A stretch of DNA of 64,000 nt from Adenophora triphylla var. japonica (GCA_022495995.1 JAFEMH010002508.1:177501-241500); one strand, 5' to 3'. Numbered from the stretch's first letter, positions 22,648-34,744 are shown. A program made the numbers and translations. The notes: generated from the letters alone by a model not told the origin.

Positions 22648-22918
22648 AAGGATCCATTTGATATTGAATTTCCAAGTATTTCGGATTCTTGGTTCTTCAA
22701 AAGATTGATGATTGAGAGCTTTCTCTTAAATGGATGGACTGATTGGATGGATGTTGGGATGAAAGGAATGAAGTATACAGTTCGTCGTCGATTCAAAGAT
22801 AAATTTCGAACAGTCTTTCCCGGTACGACACTCAAAATTCGAGGTCGAATTTTTCTAAGAAGAGTAGAATGGTGCAAGTATGGAAAGGTGGTGCAAGTAT
22901 GGAAAGGGGTCGGTCGGA

Positions 22919-23480
22919 ATGGGCAAGATTTCACAATATGGAAAGGGGCAAGATTTCACAAGATGTCAAGAATATTTATTTAGTTTTAAAAGATTCAGTT
23001 ATTATTATTTCTTTAAGGACTTTTCTATTGTGTGCCCGTGGGCACATGATAAGGATTAAAGATTCTCTTGTAATGTGTGTTAAATTAATACTTGACACAC
23101 ATTACAAGAGAATCTTTTAAAGGTTCTCTTGTAATGTGTGTCAAGTATTAATTTGACACACTTTACAAGAGAACCTTTAAAAGATTTATTCAAAGATTCT
23201 CTTGTAATGTGTGTCAAGTATTAATTTGACACACATTACAAGAGAATCTTTAATCCTTATCATGTGCCCATGGGCACACAATAGAAAAGTCCTTTCTTTA
23301 ATTATTAGAACTTAGAAGTAATATAAATAGGTGTGTTAGGATTTTATTTGATTGAGACTTTGATATTGATTTATGAGAAAATATTGCTGTGAGCAATTAT
23401 TAGGGTTCAATCCCGGCTTGTATCGTCTTTTCCGTTCAGTCTTTTCTCAATAATTATCATATTACCTTCCGTCTATATCA
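22919..23480 (+). repeat. Right LTR of composite element, interrupted by a MITE
   Basis: Matches the middle LTR from CAAGATTTCACAAGATGTCA to the end (CTATATCA). Its left edge is blurred by duplicated GGTGCAAGTATGGAAAGG units (about 22870-22915). CTCAA follows at 23481. Confidence 0.75.
23017..23292. mobile_element. Mutator-like MITE
   Basis: 276 bp. Terminal repeats GGACTTTTCTATTGTGTGCC and its complement; TTTCTTTAA duplicated on both sides (23008-23016 and 23293-23301). The middle LTR of the same element shows the empty site with one TTTCTTTAA. The interior is a chain of palindromes made of TCTCTTGTAATGTGTG and its complement. Confidence 0.93.
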
Positions 23481-23485
23481 CTCAA

Positions 23486-24593
23486 TCTTTCTCTATCGCT
23501 TTTGAAACCCTAACCCAATACCAAACCAATTTCACGATTAATTCATCAACTATACTTATACTTATATGTATATATCTTCTCAAATCATCAACATATGTAT
23601 CTCCATTTAGAAATATCATTACAAAATGGTTAAACAACTTTTGTTTCAAAGAATTTCATCATCTTTTGTTTTTCCATTTATAAATATACGCATTCATTGT
23701 TCGCAGTCTCAAAATAGATTACAAAAAAACTTTTAAAAAAAACTTAGATCAAATTTGAAATTTTGTTGCCATTCAATTTTTTGTTTGGGACGGAGGGAAT
23801 ATATATTAATGGGATATACATCACCATTATGAAAAATGCATTACATATTGTACTCAGTTGATGTTGCAAACCAAGCAAAAAAAATAAACAAATGAGACAT
23901 TGTTTGTACTTTATGAAGTTAAAAATAGTTACTCAAGAGACTAAATGTTGATGCTATTTATAGGCAGCTTTGTTACGCCTTCTCAAATATCTATGCTGAA
24001 AAGTGTGTTGTAAAACGGTGGTTTCAAGTTCAAATCAAGACACCAAAAAATGATTTCTAAGCTTTTCAATAATCAGTTATTCTTCAAAATATTTCGATCA
24101 AAAGTCATTATATGGATTTAATTAGCTTGTATTAAATGCTTCTCAAAAATCAATTACTAATTACTATTAGATTTATTATTTGAGATTAAATGCTTGAGGA
24201 AAATGGATATGACCAAAATTATGTCTAGGTGAGAGTTTTGGAGGGAAAGTGTCATAGATGGAAATTACAAAAAACTTCTATAAAAATTACAATAAACTAC
24301 TTTTGTAAATTGAAAGCACTATTTTCTTTGAAAAAAAAAGAACATAAATAAACATAAAATGTAAAACAATCATTCTTCAGTTCGAGGAATATTCTGCATG
24401 ATCACAAACTACTTCAACAAAGCTTTAATTCGAAATGCTTAATCTTCAGCACTAACAACTTAAATTTTACTGATTCAAGGTGCATGCATTACGAATTGAC
24501 TCTCCAATTCCATCCAATTCTCACATTCCAATGACCAAACTGAATCAAATTAAAACCCCTAACGAGAGAAATTCAGATCTACTAACCTTCATT
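23486..24593. other. AT-rich intergenic, nothing recognised
   Basis: GGGACGGAGGGAATATA at about 23788 resembles one end of a Stowaway-like MITE, but I see no partner end. Confidence 0.5.
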
Positions 24594-24888
24594 CTGATAA
24601 ACAACTGATAAACATGATAAACAACTGATAAACAACTGATAAACAACCGATAAACAACTGATAAACATGATAAACAATTGATAAATAACTGACAAACAAA
24701 TGATAAACAAATGATAAACATGATAAACAACTGATAAACTACTGATAAACATGATAAACAATTGATAAACAACTGATAAACAACTGATAAACATGATAAA
24801 CAAATGATAAACATGATAAACAAATGATAAACATGATAAACAACTGATAAACATGATAAACAACTAATAAACAAGATAAACAACTGAT
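24594..24888. repeat. Minisatellite TGATAAACAAC / TGATAAACA
   Basis: About 295 bp of mixed 11-bp (TGATAAACAAC) and 9-bp (TGATAAACA) units. Open frames here in the minus strand (repeated CLSVVY) are artefacts of the repeat. Confidence 0.95.
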
Positions 24889-24890
24889 GG

Positions 24891-27143
24891 TGAAATTACC
24901 CGGGATTTGCGGCGGGGCGAAGCGCGGTTGTCTTTCGCGGGGTTGGTGTTTGAGACCTCGCTTTCGGGAAGGAGAGGAGTCGCCACGCGGTTTTGTATTT
25001 TGAGCCCAAACGTTGAAAAACGACTTTAGTGAAAATGGTGTCGTTTTTATTGGTAGCAAAAACTTTGGAAAAGGCTTTGAAAAGGGGTGTCATTTTTATT
25101 GGTAGCAAAAATGAGGAAAAGGCTTTTTGAGTACCAGAGATTGTTAGGTTCGGAGGTCACATTATGTTTCGGGAAGAGTATTTTGAGATCACCCGAAACG
25201 CCTCATATGACGAGTCTTTCTACCTTTCTCGAAAATGTGTGCGTGTGTGTGTGTGTTTGCATTTTAAAAATGGGGGCTTGAATGACAAGCTTAATCTTGG
25301 TTTGAATGTCAAACGTTGATTTTGTGATTTCTTTTGGAAAAGGCTAGCGTTTGAATGACAAACGTCGGTTTTGAAGTTTTTTAGGAAAAGTGATACGAGT
25401 GATGATTTTGAACTTTTAACTTAAGTGTCAAATGTTGACTTTAAAGAAAAGAGCGTTTGAATGTCAAACGTCGGATTTTGAGTTTGAAGATGATCGTTTG
25501 GATGCCAAACGTCACTTTGCGCGTTTTTGAAAGAGAGTTCGAATGTCGAACTCCGGTTTTGAACCGGGCATTTCATTGTTAGCAATTTTACGGGAAAAAA
25601 GCATTAAATGATATTTGAATGTCAAATGTCGGGTTTTGAGTTTGAAGATGATCGTTTGGATGCCAAACGTCATTTTGCGTATTTTTTTAAAGAGAGTTCG
25701 AATTTCGAACTCCGGTTTTGAACCGGGCATTTCATTATTAGCAATTTTACGGGAAAAAAAAGCATTAAATGATATTGGAATGTCAAATGTCGGGTTTTGA
25801 GTTTGAAGATGATCGTTTGGATGCCAAACATCATTTCGCGCATTTTTGAAAGAGAGTTCGAATGTCGAACTCCGGTTTTGAACCGGGCATTACATTGTAA
25901 GCGATTTTACGGGAAAAAGGCATTAAATGATATGCGATCAATGAATCATTTTGCGACTCGGACTTTGATAAGTAAATACTATCACGAGCCAAACAGCTCG
26001 GACTTGTAAATGACAGTATTTAAAGTGCGGTATCGACGGAATCAAACGACCCAGATTTTAAAGGTGCGTTAAGTAAATAGCATGCAACAGATCAAACGAT
26101 TCGGACCGTTAAATGACAATCACGAACCAAAAGGTTCGGACTATAAAGTTGCGTAAAGTAAATGACGTTCAACGGATCAAACGATCCGGAATTGTAAATG
26201 ACATTAAAAGTAAAGGAACAGGGCCGAAACGCCGTTTTAACCCGAGATTACTTCTCTTACGGGAAGAGAAGAGGATCAGGGACTAAAACGTATCGGACCC
26301 CGTTGATGATGACGTCTACATTTCAACAATGTTTAGTCGAAACGGTTGTAGCGACTGGCGCGTAAACTGAGATGGAACGAGTGTTTAGGGAGAGAGAGTG
26401 TTATCTATGGCTAGGGGTTGACTCTTTTGGCTCTGGAGGCGTATACGGGATACGATTTAGTGTTTGGAATGGTGTTTTGAGGTGGTTTGACTTGTATTTG
26501 GTTGAAATATGAAGTTTTTACGTGAATCGAGGCGAAACGGGGCTCGGAAGAGGGAGAAACCAGTTTGGGCCGTGGCTGTGGTGAGAAATGTGTTAAGTTT
26601 TTCTTTTTTTGAAATGTTAACAGCCCTCTGTATTTATAGGGTAAAATTGCAAAAGAGTCCGGACGGACTTAACCTGAATTTCAAAGGGTTTTGTGGTATT
26701 TTTGAAATTGGAGGGACTTGCTGGCATTTCTGTTTTGCCTACAAAAGAGTCCGGACGGACTGGGACTGCATCTCAGGGGTATTTTGGTCTTTTCACACTG
26801 AAATCTGATTGATGTTGACCGGAGGGCTGTGGCATGCGTGCCACGTGCCCCTGTGACTCACTAGGACATGGGTTTTCGTGCCATTATTCCCGGTTTTGTC
26901 CGTTTTTTAAATAACTGTCCGAAACGCCCCCGAAAAGTATGTTTTTCAGGAAAAGATGTACTTTTACGTGTGACAACGTGTGTTGAGTACGCTTCGACGT
27001 TGGGATGCACGGGGCAGTTCCGGGATGTCTCGTTGGCTTGAGAACGGGGAGCTTAACGGGTTCCGGTTTACCTGGAGCGGGCCAGTTAACGAATTCCGGT
27101 TAACTTCTAACGAATTTTGTTGATCCGAATTTGGGTACTTACA
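24891..27143 (-). mobile_element. Solo LTR, 2.25 kb
   Basis: Bounded by TGAAATTACC and GGGTACTTACA, with GATGG on both sides (24886-24890 and 27144-27148). No internal region is present, so it is a recombined solo LTR. A TATAAATA box on the minus strand (26638-26631) indicates minus-strand transcription. Inside, a unit of about 160 bp containing GTTTGAAGATGATCGTTTGG is repeated three times (about 25480-25930), and palindromes such as CGTTTGAATGTCAAACG recur. LTR length and the GGCGACTCC motif suggest a Tat/Ogre-type parent. Confidence 0.8.
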
Positions 27144-27243
27144 GATGGGTTGGGCGAAAATTCCCAATTGCAGTCAAGACCTGATCAAGAAAATAATGAA
27201 GATCAAACTTGAGGTTATTTTAGGCACTGAGGCAACCAAAAAT

Positions 27244-27776
27244 CAGTGTTCTAAAAAGTGGGCTAGGCGGGGCCTAGGCGCTAGGCGGGGTCCAGGCGCC
27301 GCGACTTTTCACTAGGCGGTCAATTAGGCGTTAGGCGGTCTAGGCGGTCCTAGGCGGACCTAGGCGTTCTAGGGGGTCTAGGCGGACCTCGCGGTCTGGG
27401 CGGGTTTAGGCGAGTTTAGGCAGATTTAGGCGGGCCTAGGCGGATTTAGGCAGGCCTAGGCGGTCTAAGTATTATTTTTTATTATTTTTATTATTTTTTT
27501 ATTATTTTTATTTATTTTTTTTGTTACCCTTAAACGACATCGTTTTATAAGGATTGAAAATGAAAACAAATAACACATGGTTGAATTTGACTTAACCTTA
27601 GTTTATGTTGTGGATGATGGAATACATTTATAATTTTCATATGCTCTATAACCTTGTGTCAAAATTCTCGGCCCCGCCTAGGCCCCGCTTAGGCCCCGCC
27701 TAGGCCCCGCTTAGGCCCCTTGGCGCTAGGCCCGACTCCACCGCCTAACATCCGTCTAGCGTTTTTTAGAACCTTG
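27244..27776. mobile_element. hAT-like GC-rich foldback element
   Basis: 533 bp in an H+-ATPase intron. Ends CAGTGTTCTAAAAA and, inverted, CAAGGTTCTAAAAA. An 8-bp duplication CCAAAAAT is present at 27236-27243 and 27777-27784, which fits the hAT superfamily. The left arm is full of CTAGGCGG units and the right arm of CCCCGCCTAGG units, separated by a T-rich stretch. Confidence 0.8.
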
Positions 27777-29398
27777 CCAAAAATAAACTACATTTCTCTT
27801 ACTTGCCTTCTGAAAGTGGCCAACTTGATTGGTACTATCAACCAGATGAGCAAATTTCTTCCCAAAGAAGGTATGGACACCAGTGGCAATGACTACAGCT
27901 TCAATCTCTCCCTGTTCGCAAGTAGAACCAGAGTACACACCATCTCCGGGGCCTTTTTGTTAGTGTTATGCCTTAGGCCTATAGTTGATAGGCGGGGTCC
28001 AGGCGCCGCGACTTTTCACTAGGCGGTCAATTAGGCGTTAGGCGGTCTAGGCGGTCCTAGGCGGACCTAGGCGTTCTAGGCGGTCTAGGCGGACCAAGCG
28101 GTCTGGGCGAGTTTAGGCGGGTCTAGGCAGATTTAGGCTGGCCTAGGCGGATTTAGGCGGGCCTAGGCGGTCTAAATATTTTTATTTAATTATTTTTATT
28201 ATTTTTTATTATTTTTATTTATTTTTTTTGTTACCCTTAAACGACATCGTTTTATAAGGATTGAAAATGAAAACAAATAACACATGGTTGAATTTGACTT
28301 AACCTTAGTTTATGTTGTGGATGATGGAATACATTTATAATTTTCATATGCTCTATAACCTTGTGTCAAAATTCTCGGCCCCGCTTAGGCCCCGCTTAGG
28401 CCCCGCCTAGGCCCCGCTTAGGCCCCGCCTAGGCCCCGCTTAGGCCCCTTGGCGCTAGGCCCAACTCCACCGCCTAACATCCGTCTAGCGTTTTTTAGAA
28501 CCTTGCCAAAAATAAACTACATTTCTCTTACTTGCCTTCTGAAAGTGGCCAACTTGATTGGTACTATCAACCAGATGAGCAGCCTTCCCAAAGAAGGTAT
28601 GGACACCAGTGGCAATGACTACAGCTTCAATCTCTCCCTGTTCGCAAGTAGAACCAGAGTACACACCATCTCCGGGGCCTTTTTGTTAGTGTTATGCCTT
28701 AGGCCTGTAGTTGATAGGCGGGGTCCAGGCGCCGCGACTTTTCACTAGGCGGTCAATTAGGCGTTAGGCGGTCTAGGCGGTCCTAGGCGGACCTAGGCGG
28801 TCTAGGCGGACCAAGCGGTCTGGGCGGGTTTAGGCGGGTCTAGGCAGATTTAGGCTGGCCTAGGCGGATTTAGGCGGGCCTAGGCGGTCTAAATATTTTT
28901 ATTTTTTTTTTATTATTTTTTTATTATTTTTATTTATTTTTTTTGTTACCCTTAAACGACATCGTTTTATAAGGATTGAAAATGAAAACAAATAACACAT
29001 GGTTGAATTTGACTTAACCTTAGTTTATGTTGTGGATGATGGAATACATTTATAATTTTCATATGCTCTATAACCTTGAGTCAAAATTCTCGACCCCGCC
29101 TAGGCCCCGCTTAGGCCCCGCCTAGGCCCCTTGGCGCTAGGCCCGACTCCACCGCCTAACATCCGTCTAGCGTTTTTTAGAACCTTGCCAAAAATAAACT
29201 ACATTTCTCTTACTTGCCTTCTGAAAGTGGCCAACTTGATTGGTACTATCAACCAGATGAGCAGCCTTCCCAAAGAAGGTATGGACACCAGTGGCAATGA
29301 CTACAGCTTCAATCTCTCCCTGTTCGCAAGTAGAACAAGAGTACACACCATCTCCTGGGCCTTTTTGTTAGTGTTATGCCTTAGGCCTATAGTTGATA
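27284..29398. repeat. Tandem triplication of exon b, hAT element and LTR start
   Basis: Units 27284-27990, 27991-28716 and 28717-29398. Each runs GGCGGGGTCC...(hAT right part)...intron...exon b (antisense) and then the first 33 bp of the copia LTR (TGTTAGTGTTATGCC...). In units 1 and 2 the LTR piece is followed directly by the next GGCGGGGTCC. In unit 3 it continues into the complete LTR at 29366. ORFs on the plus strand here are antisense shadows of exon b. Confidence 0.92.
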
Positions 29399-30725
29399 GA
29401 CTTATATGTTGACATTATTTATTATTATATGAAAAGTTCATTATTTGATTATTATATATTTTTCATATTTATTGTAATAATCTCCGTCCCTATTTATTAA
29501 GTGAATAATTAGTATAATTGTTAATGGATAATCATATGATGATTATATGCATAGAGATGCACATTGAAATTATGGGTACTTGTTAGTGAACAAGTGACTG
29601 GACTTGACCCGTATGAGATTTATGTCATGGTCAAATGTCATAATTAAATCTCATATGGTCACTTCATTTAGTCCCTAGACCTGAGATTATCATGACCTTA
29701 CATATGATGAAAGTTATGTTTGATTTTAGTCAAACGATATCTTAACACGATATTTATAAATGCTATCTTTGGCATGATCGGATTCATGATGGGAAGGATG
29801 ATAAGTCAAGATGAAATTTGTCCCTTGAAAGAGAGATGTTTTGCTTGGGCCCCTAGATGAGTGATAATGATGAAAGTGTATGGCCATACCCCAATGCGAT
29901 TTGATTATCATTATACTCAAGATCGAGAAAGCATTGAACAAATACAAGTTGACGTGGACCATGACTTGTGTTCAATATAACATCGTGAGACAAAGGGAGA
30001 AATGGAAGTATACCATTTGAAACGTGAACTCTTACGTTATATTTATTGGGTAGACATAATGGCTTGCTAGAGTCCGCTTATGTTTTATGAGGGTCGATAT
30101 GATCGGGCCCATTGCCAAAATAATATAATTCTATTGGGTCACACACAACTAGAATGAATTGGTTAAATCAAAGAAAGAAAATTGAGAAGTCCTGATGTGG
30201 CAAGGGTCATCGCGCGACATAATTTGCCCATAGGTTGTTGGCGATCGCGCGACTGGACTTGCCTGAGGCGGTTTACAGACTGTTTCCTAATACGATTAGG
30301 AAACAAATACTAATACTAACGTATTATAAATATGAGGTATGTGAACCCTAATTGACTAGCCAAATTTTCTAAGGAAAAATCACAATAAAGGTTTCTCAAT
30401 ATTCTTCAAAGGTTTAAGGATCTAGCAATCCTCAAGAACCGTTCTTGGTTCATTCAAAGGTGTGGATACTACTAGAGGGTCTTCGCTCGTACGACGATCA
30501 AGGCCTAGAGTTTGAATCTGAAGATTCAAGTCTTGAAGATCGAAGATTGTGATTCAAAAACACATCGATAAATCGTTCGATAGCTCAAGAACGAAAAGCA
30601 ATTAAGGTTGGTAAATTTTATCTCGTAGGAATTCAATTTAATCGTATAGAACGGATCTTAGGGCTCTTGGGTTTTGTGTTATTTAGATGTTAATTCCGCT
30701 GCGCATGAACCCATAAAACCCAACA
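29366..30725 (+). repeat. 5' LTR of copia element
   Basis: TGTTAGTGTTATGCC to AAACCCAACA, 1360 bp. Primer binding site TGGTATCAGAGC follows at 30727. Confidence 0.95.
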
Positions 30726-32086
30726 GTGGTATCAGAGCCCCGTTCGTATGGTCAAGTTTGAATTAACATGCTAGAATGTTTATATAAATTGTTTATATGT
30801 TTGTTGCATATTTTTGTATGCGGTAGAATTTTAATTGTTTATGTGAAACAATGTGAAAAACATTTTCTGTTCATATTGAATTAAATCTGTTAAAAGGTTG
30901 TTTTATATGATTTAATTGCTTTATGATTGAAATTGATTGAATCTTGGAAAAATCTGTAAGTTGGCTTCTGACACGCGGCAGAGTTGGCTTCTATCACGCG
31001 ACACAGTTGGCCTCTGTCACGCGACAACATATGCCAAAGGCAGAGCACAATCAGTTTGTTAATTTTCCTGCTAATATGTGATTATGTTTACAATCTGATA
31101 TGTTTCTGTTTTAATCTGGTTGCTATAAATTTCTGGAAATTAAATTTATAGGGCTATGCTAGATTAATTCAAGGTTTATGCATGCTTAGTTAATTAAAAT
31201 ATGATTTTATTAATTGTTATGATGCATGAATTATGTGTTCTTATGTGTTAAGAACTTTGTTAGATGTTTAGTTGAAACATTAAATTATAATTTCCTGAAT
31301 GTTTAAATTGAAACATTAAAATTTTGGTTTTCTGATTGTTTATGAGAAACAAGTCAGTTTACGCAAAATTTGAAGGAATCTGATTGTTTGTGAGAAACAA
31401 GTCAGTATACAAAGTATTGATTATGTTGCAAATCAGAGCTGGTATTCTAATTGTGCATGTCTAGGAGAGTTCTGTCGAAGGAGAGATTTGGTACTTAAGT
31501 AGTCCTTGTGGCTCACCTATCTTCCTGGGAACTCACCTGGTACGCGATTATGATTATCTTTGCTGATATGCTTATAATCCACTTTAAAGAACCTTCATTT
31601 AACTTTTAAGTTCTTTATTCCAATCCATGATTAAAACACTTGAGAGCACTCGGATAGTTTTGGGTGGGCTTTCCATAGCAAGGTACTTTGATTCAATTCA
31701 TTTGCGAGCAAGATGAGGAAATGGTGGTTCCTATACGTTTAAAGTGGATGAACTTAATTGGGTTATCAAAATGGTTTTGGACCCAAGCCATAAAATGAGA
31801 TTAAAATATGCTTACTTAAATAAATCTCATAAAAGATCTAAGAGTCATATATGTGATATGATTGATGTTCTACCTAATTAATTTAGTTTTGAGTGGTTTG
31901 CCATAGCAAACTTGAAATTAAATTAAAGTTGGATCTTAGCTCATTAAATGTATATTATGCTTATTTGCATTGGAAGGTGTATAATTTAGTAGGAGCATTT
32001 ATTTTCATGTAAATGCATTATACTTCTCATATAATATGTTTGCTTATATGTATTCATATTTTATGTATATTTTTTTTGTAGAATAA
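30726..32086 (+). other. Primer binding site and leader of copia element
   Basis: TGGTATCAGAGC at 30727 is complementary to the initiator-Met tRNA end, the usual copia primer. The remaining 1.3 kb up to the gag ATG has no long ORF. Confidence 0.85.
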
Positions 32087-33355
32087 ATGGCATCAAACAA
32101 TAATCATCTGTCACTGCGATCTGTCCTTGAGAAGGAAAAGTTGGAAGAGAATGGTACAAACTATATGGATTGGATTCGTAGCGTGAGAATTGTTCTCAGG
32201 CAAGAGGAAAAGTTGTACGTTCTCGAGGAACCTATTCCACCTGAACCTGCTGCCAATGCTACTAGGGCAGTGAAGGATCAATATCTGAAGCATAAGCGTG
32301 ATGCTACTGATGTTGATTGCCTCATGCTCTTCGCCATGTGCAAGAGCCTTCAGAAGGATCTTGAGCACTTGGGGACAGTTGATCTAAACAATCGACTGAT
32401 GGAAATGTTCCAAGTTCAAGCAAGGCAGGAAAGGTATAACACAGTTAAGGCCCTAACCTCATGCAAGATGAGTGAAGGACAAGATGTTGGTCCCCATGCT
32501 CTAAAGATGAAGGGCCACATCGAGCATCTTGAGAGGCTCGGTTTTCCAATTAGCCAAGAGTTGGCTACTGACATGATATTGAATTCATTGCCCGAAGGTT
32601 TTAGTAATTTCATAATGAACTATAACATGGGGGGCATGAATACGAACCTTTTCGAGCTAATTCAAATGTTGAACACTGCGGAAACCAATATCGTCAAAAA
32701 GAAAACCGATCAAGTATTGATGGTTAATAAAGGGAAGGGTTTCAAGGGTAAAGGAAAGGCAAAAGTTGATAATCCTAAGGCAAGTGTTACCAAACCCAAA
32801 GAGGCTGCCAAGCCCAAAGAGGCTAAGCCCAAGTCCCAAGAGGTCGCAGTCTGCTTCCATTGCAATGGGATTGGACATTGGAGGAGAAACTGCTTAAAAT
32901 ACAAAGAAGCACTGAAGAAGAGCAAAGGTGTTGCTTCGACTTCAGGTATCTTTGTTATAGATATATTCCTATCTACTTCAAGTTCTTGGGAATTGGATAC
33001 CGGATGTGGATCTCACATTTGTTTAAATGTGCAGGGTCTAAAGAACAGAAGGATGCTTGAAGATGGTGAAGTGGACCTACGTGTGGGGAATGGAGCAAGA
33101 GTTGCTGCATTAGTCGTACGAACTTATGAAGTTACTTTACCTAGTGGACTATTACTTGTTTTGAACAATTGTTATTACGTTCCAGCTTTAAGTAGGAATA
33201 TTATTTCGATTTCAAGTTTGGATAATGAAGGTTTTAATTTTCTTATATGTGATAAGAAGTTTTCTATTTACAAGAGTGATATGCATTATTGTACTGCTAT
33301 TTCATTCAATGGCCTTTATATCCTTGATGTTGAAAATCGTAATAATGATGTCTAA
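32087..33355 (+). CDS. gag and protease of copia element
   Basis: 422 residues from a good ATG. The gag core (MDWIRSVRIVLRQEEKLYVL, about 24-43) is followed by a Lys-rich linker and a CCHC zinc knuckle CFHCNGIGHWRRNC (about 257-270). The aspartic protease motif is ELDTGCGSHICL (about 305). YYVPALSRNIISISSLD lies near residue 370. The frame ends in TAA at 33353-33355, but the same frame continues with the GAG-pre-integrase motif (YLWHCRLGHINEKRISKLH), so this stop is a mutation rather than the true end. Confidence 0.92.
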   Translation: MASNNNHLSLRSVLEKEKLEENGTNYMDWIRSVRIVLRQEEKLYVLEEPIPPEPAANATRAVKDQYLKHKRDATDVDCLMLFAMCKSLQKDLEHLGTVDLNNRLMEMFQVQARQERYNTVKALTSCKMSEGQDVGPHALKMKGHIEHLERLGFPISQELATDMILNSLPEGFSNFIMNYNMGGMNTNLFELIQMLNTAETNIVKKKTDQVLMVNKGKGFKGKGKAKVDNPKASVTKPKEAAKPKEAKPKSQEVAVCFHCNGIGHWRRNCLKYKEALKKSKGVASTSGIFVIDIFLSTSSSWELDTGCGSHICLNVQGLKNRRMLEDGEVDLRVGNGARVAALVVRTYEVTLPSGLLLVLNNCYYVPALSRNIISISSLDNEGFNFLICDKKFSIYKSDMHYCTAISFNGLYILDVENRNNDV

Positions 33356-34037
33356 AACATTAACAAGAAATCTAAACCCAATGATGTAAACCAAACTTAC
33401 TTATGGCATTGTCGTCTTGGCCATATAAATGAGAAACGCATTTCTAAACTCCATAAAGATGGATTTTTAGACTCACATGATTATGAATCATATGAGACAT
33501 GCGAATCTTGTTTACTAGGCAAGATGACCAAGGACCCATTTACCAAAACTGGTGAAAGGGCGTGCGACTTATTAGGCCTCATACATACTGATGTATGTGG
33601 ACCTATGAGTAGCAATGCTAGGGGAGGATTTCAGTACTTCATAACATTCACTGATGATTATAGTAGATTTGGATATGTTTATCTAATGAAACATAAAAGT
33701 GAATCATTTGAGATATTTCGAATATTTCAAAATGAGGTGCAAAATCAACTTGGCAAAACTATTAAAGTACTTCGATCCGATCGAGGTGGCGAATATTTGA
33801 GCCAAGAATTTGACAGTCATCTTAAGAGTTGTAAAATCGTTTCAGAACTCTCTCCACTCAGAACACCACAATGGAATGGTGTGTCTGAAAGGAGGAATAG
33901 AACTTTGTTGGACATGGTTCGTTAAATGATGAGTCAAGTTGAGCTTCCTTTATCCTTTTGGGGACATGCACTAGAAACTGCTGCTTTCACTATAAACAGA
34001 GTTCCTACCAAATCATTTCAAAAGACCCCCATATGAG
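33356..34037 (+). pseudogene. Integrase of copia element, broken
   Basis: GAG-pre-integrase with LWHCRLGHIN and CESCLLGKMTKDPF forms the HHCC zinc site. The core has HTDVCGPMS, FTDDYSRFGYVY, LRSDRGGEY and PQWNGVSERRNRTLLDMVR, so DDE residues are present. TAA at 33923-33925 replaces Ser in the usual RSMMSQ. A one-base insertion near 34030 shifts the frame in TPYEMWHGRKP. Confidence 0.9.
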
Positions 34038-34744
34038 ATGTGGCATGGAAGAAAACCCAGTTTGTCTTTCATGAAGATTTGGGGTTGCGATGCATATGTC
34101 AAGAAGTTAACTTCTGATAAGCTAGCACCTAAGTCTGATAAATGTGTTTTCGTGGGTTATCCTAAGGAAACTAAAGGATACTATTTCTACAACCGAAACG
34201 AGAACAAATTGTTTGTTGCTCGAAATGGTACCTTCTTGGAAAAGGAGTTTCTTCGCAAAGGAACCAGTGGGAGTAAAATAGATCTCGAAGAAATTCGAGA
34301 ACTCGAAAACAACATTGAACCAATGGTAGAAACTGAATCAAGTTCACAAGGAGTTGTGGAACCGGTTCAAGATGCACAAGTCCTTCGCAGAAGTGGTATG
34401 TCACAATCCGAACCTGAGAGATATGGATTTCTCATTACGGAAAGTGATGAAGTGGAGTTAATCGAAAACGATGAACCTACTTGCTATCAAGAAGCGATGT
34501 CCTCTCCTGATTCGGAAAAATGGCAAGAGGCCATGAAGTCCGAATTACAATCCATGGCTGATAATCAAGTTTGGAACTTGATTGATCCACCCGAAGGTGT
34601 AAAAACCATAGGGTGCAAATGGGTCTTCAAGAAAAAGACCGACATGGATGGGAAGGTGCACACCTATAAGGCTAGGCTTGTAGCTAAGGGATATAGGCAG
34701 ATTCATGGTATCGACTATGATGAAACTTTTTCGCCTGTAGCTAT
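34038..34744 (+). pseudogene. Copia integrase C-terminus and start of RT
   Basis: MWHGRKPSLSFMKIWGC, KCVFVGYPKETKGYYFY, then the RT start WQEAMKSELQSM, NQVWNLIDPPEG, CKWVFKKK, KARLVAKGY and YDETFSPVAI. It is interrupted at 34745 by the CACTA element, three bases after the TAT target. Confidence 0.92.

Larger units (their letters stand above)
20270..23480 (+). mobile_element. Composite LTR retroelement with three LTRs
   Basis: Layout: LTR (20270-20697), internal A, LTR (21361-21659), internal B, LTR (to 23480). CTCAA flanks the whole structure (20265-20269 and 23481-23485), so it behaves as one insertion. LTRs start TGATGAAGG, and the left two are followed by a primer binding site TGGTATCAG. 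No protease, RT or integrase is present, so it is non-autonomous. Internal B carries a captured host gene piece and the right LTR carries a MITE. The left LTR differs strongly in its middle from the other two. Confidence 0.75.

Noticed and set aside
24545..25059. Repetitive Cys/Val/Tyr-rich ORFs on the minus strand
   Set aside because: Produced by translating the TGATAAACA minisatellite.
27720..29412. Three similar plus-strand ORFs of 93-100 residues
   Set aside because: They are the antisense of H+-ATPase exon b plus hAT and LTR sequence in the three tandem units.
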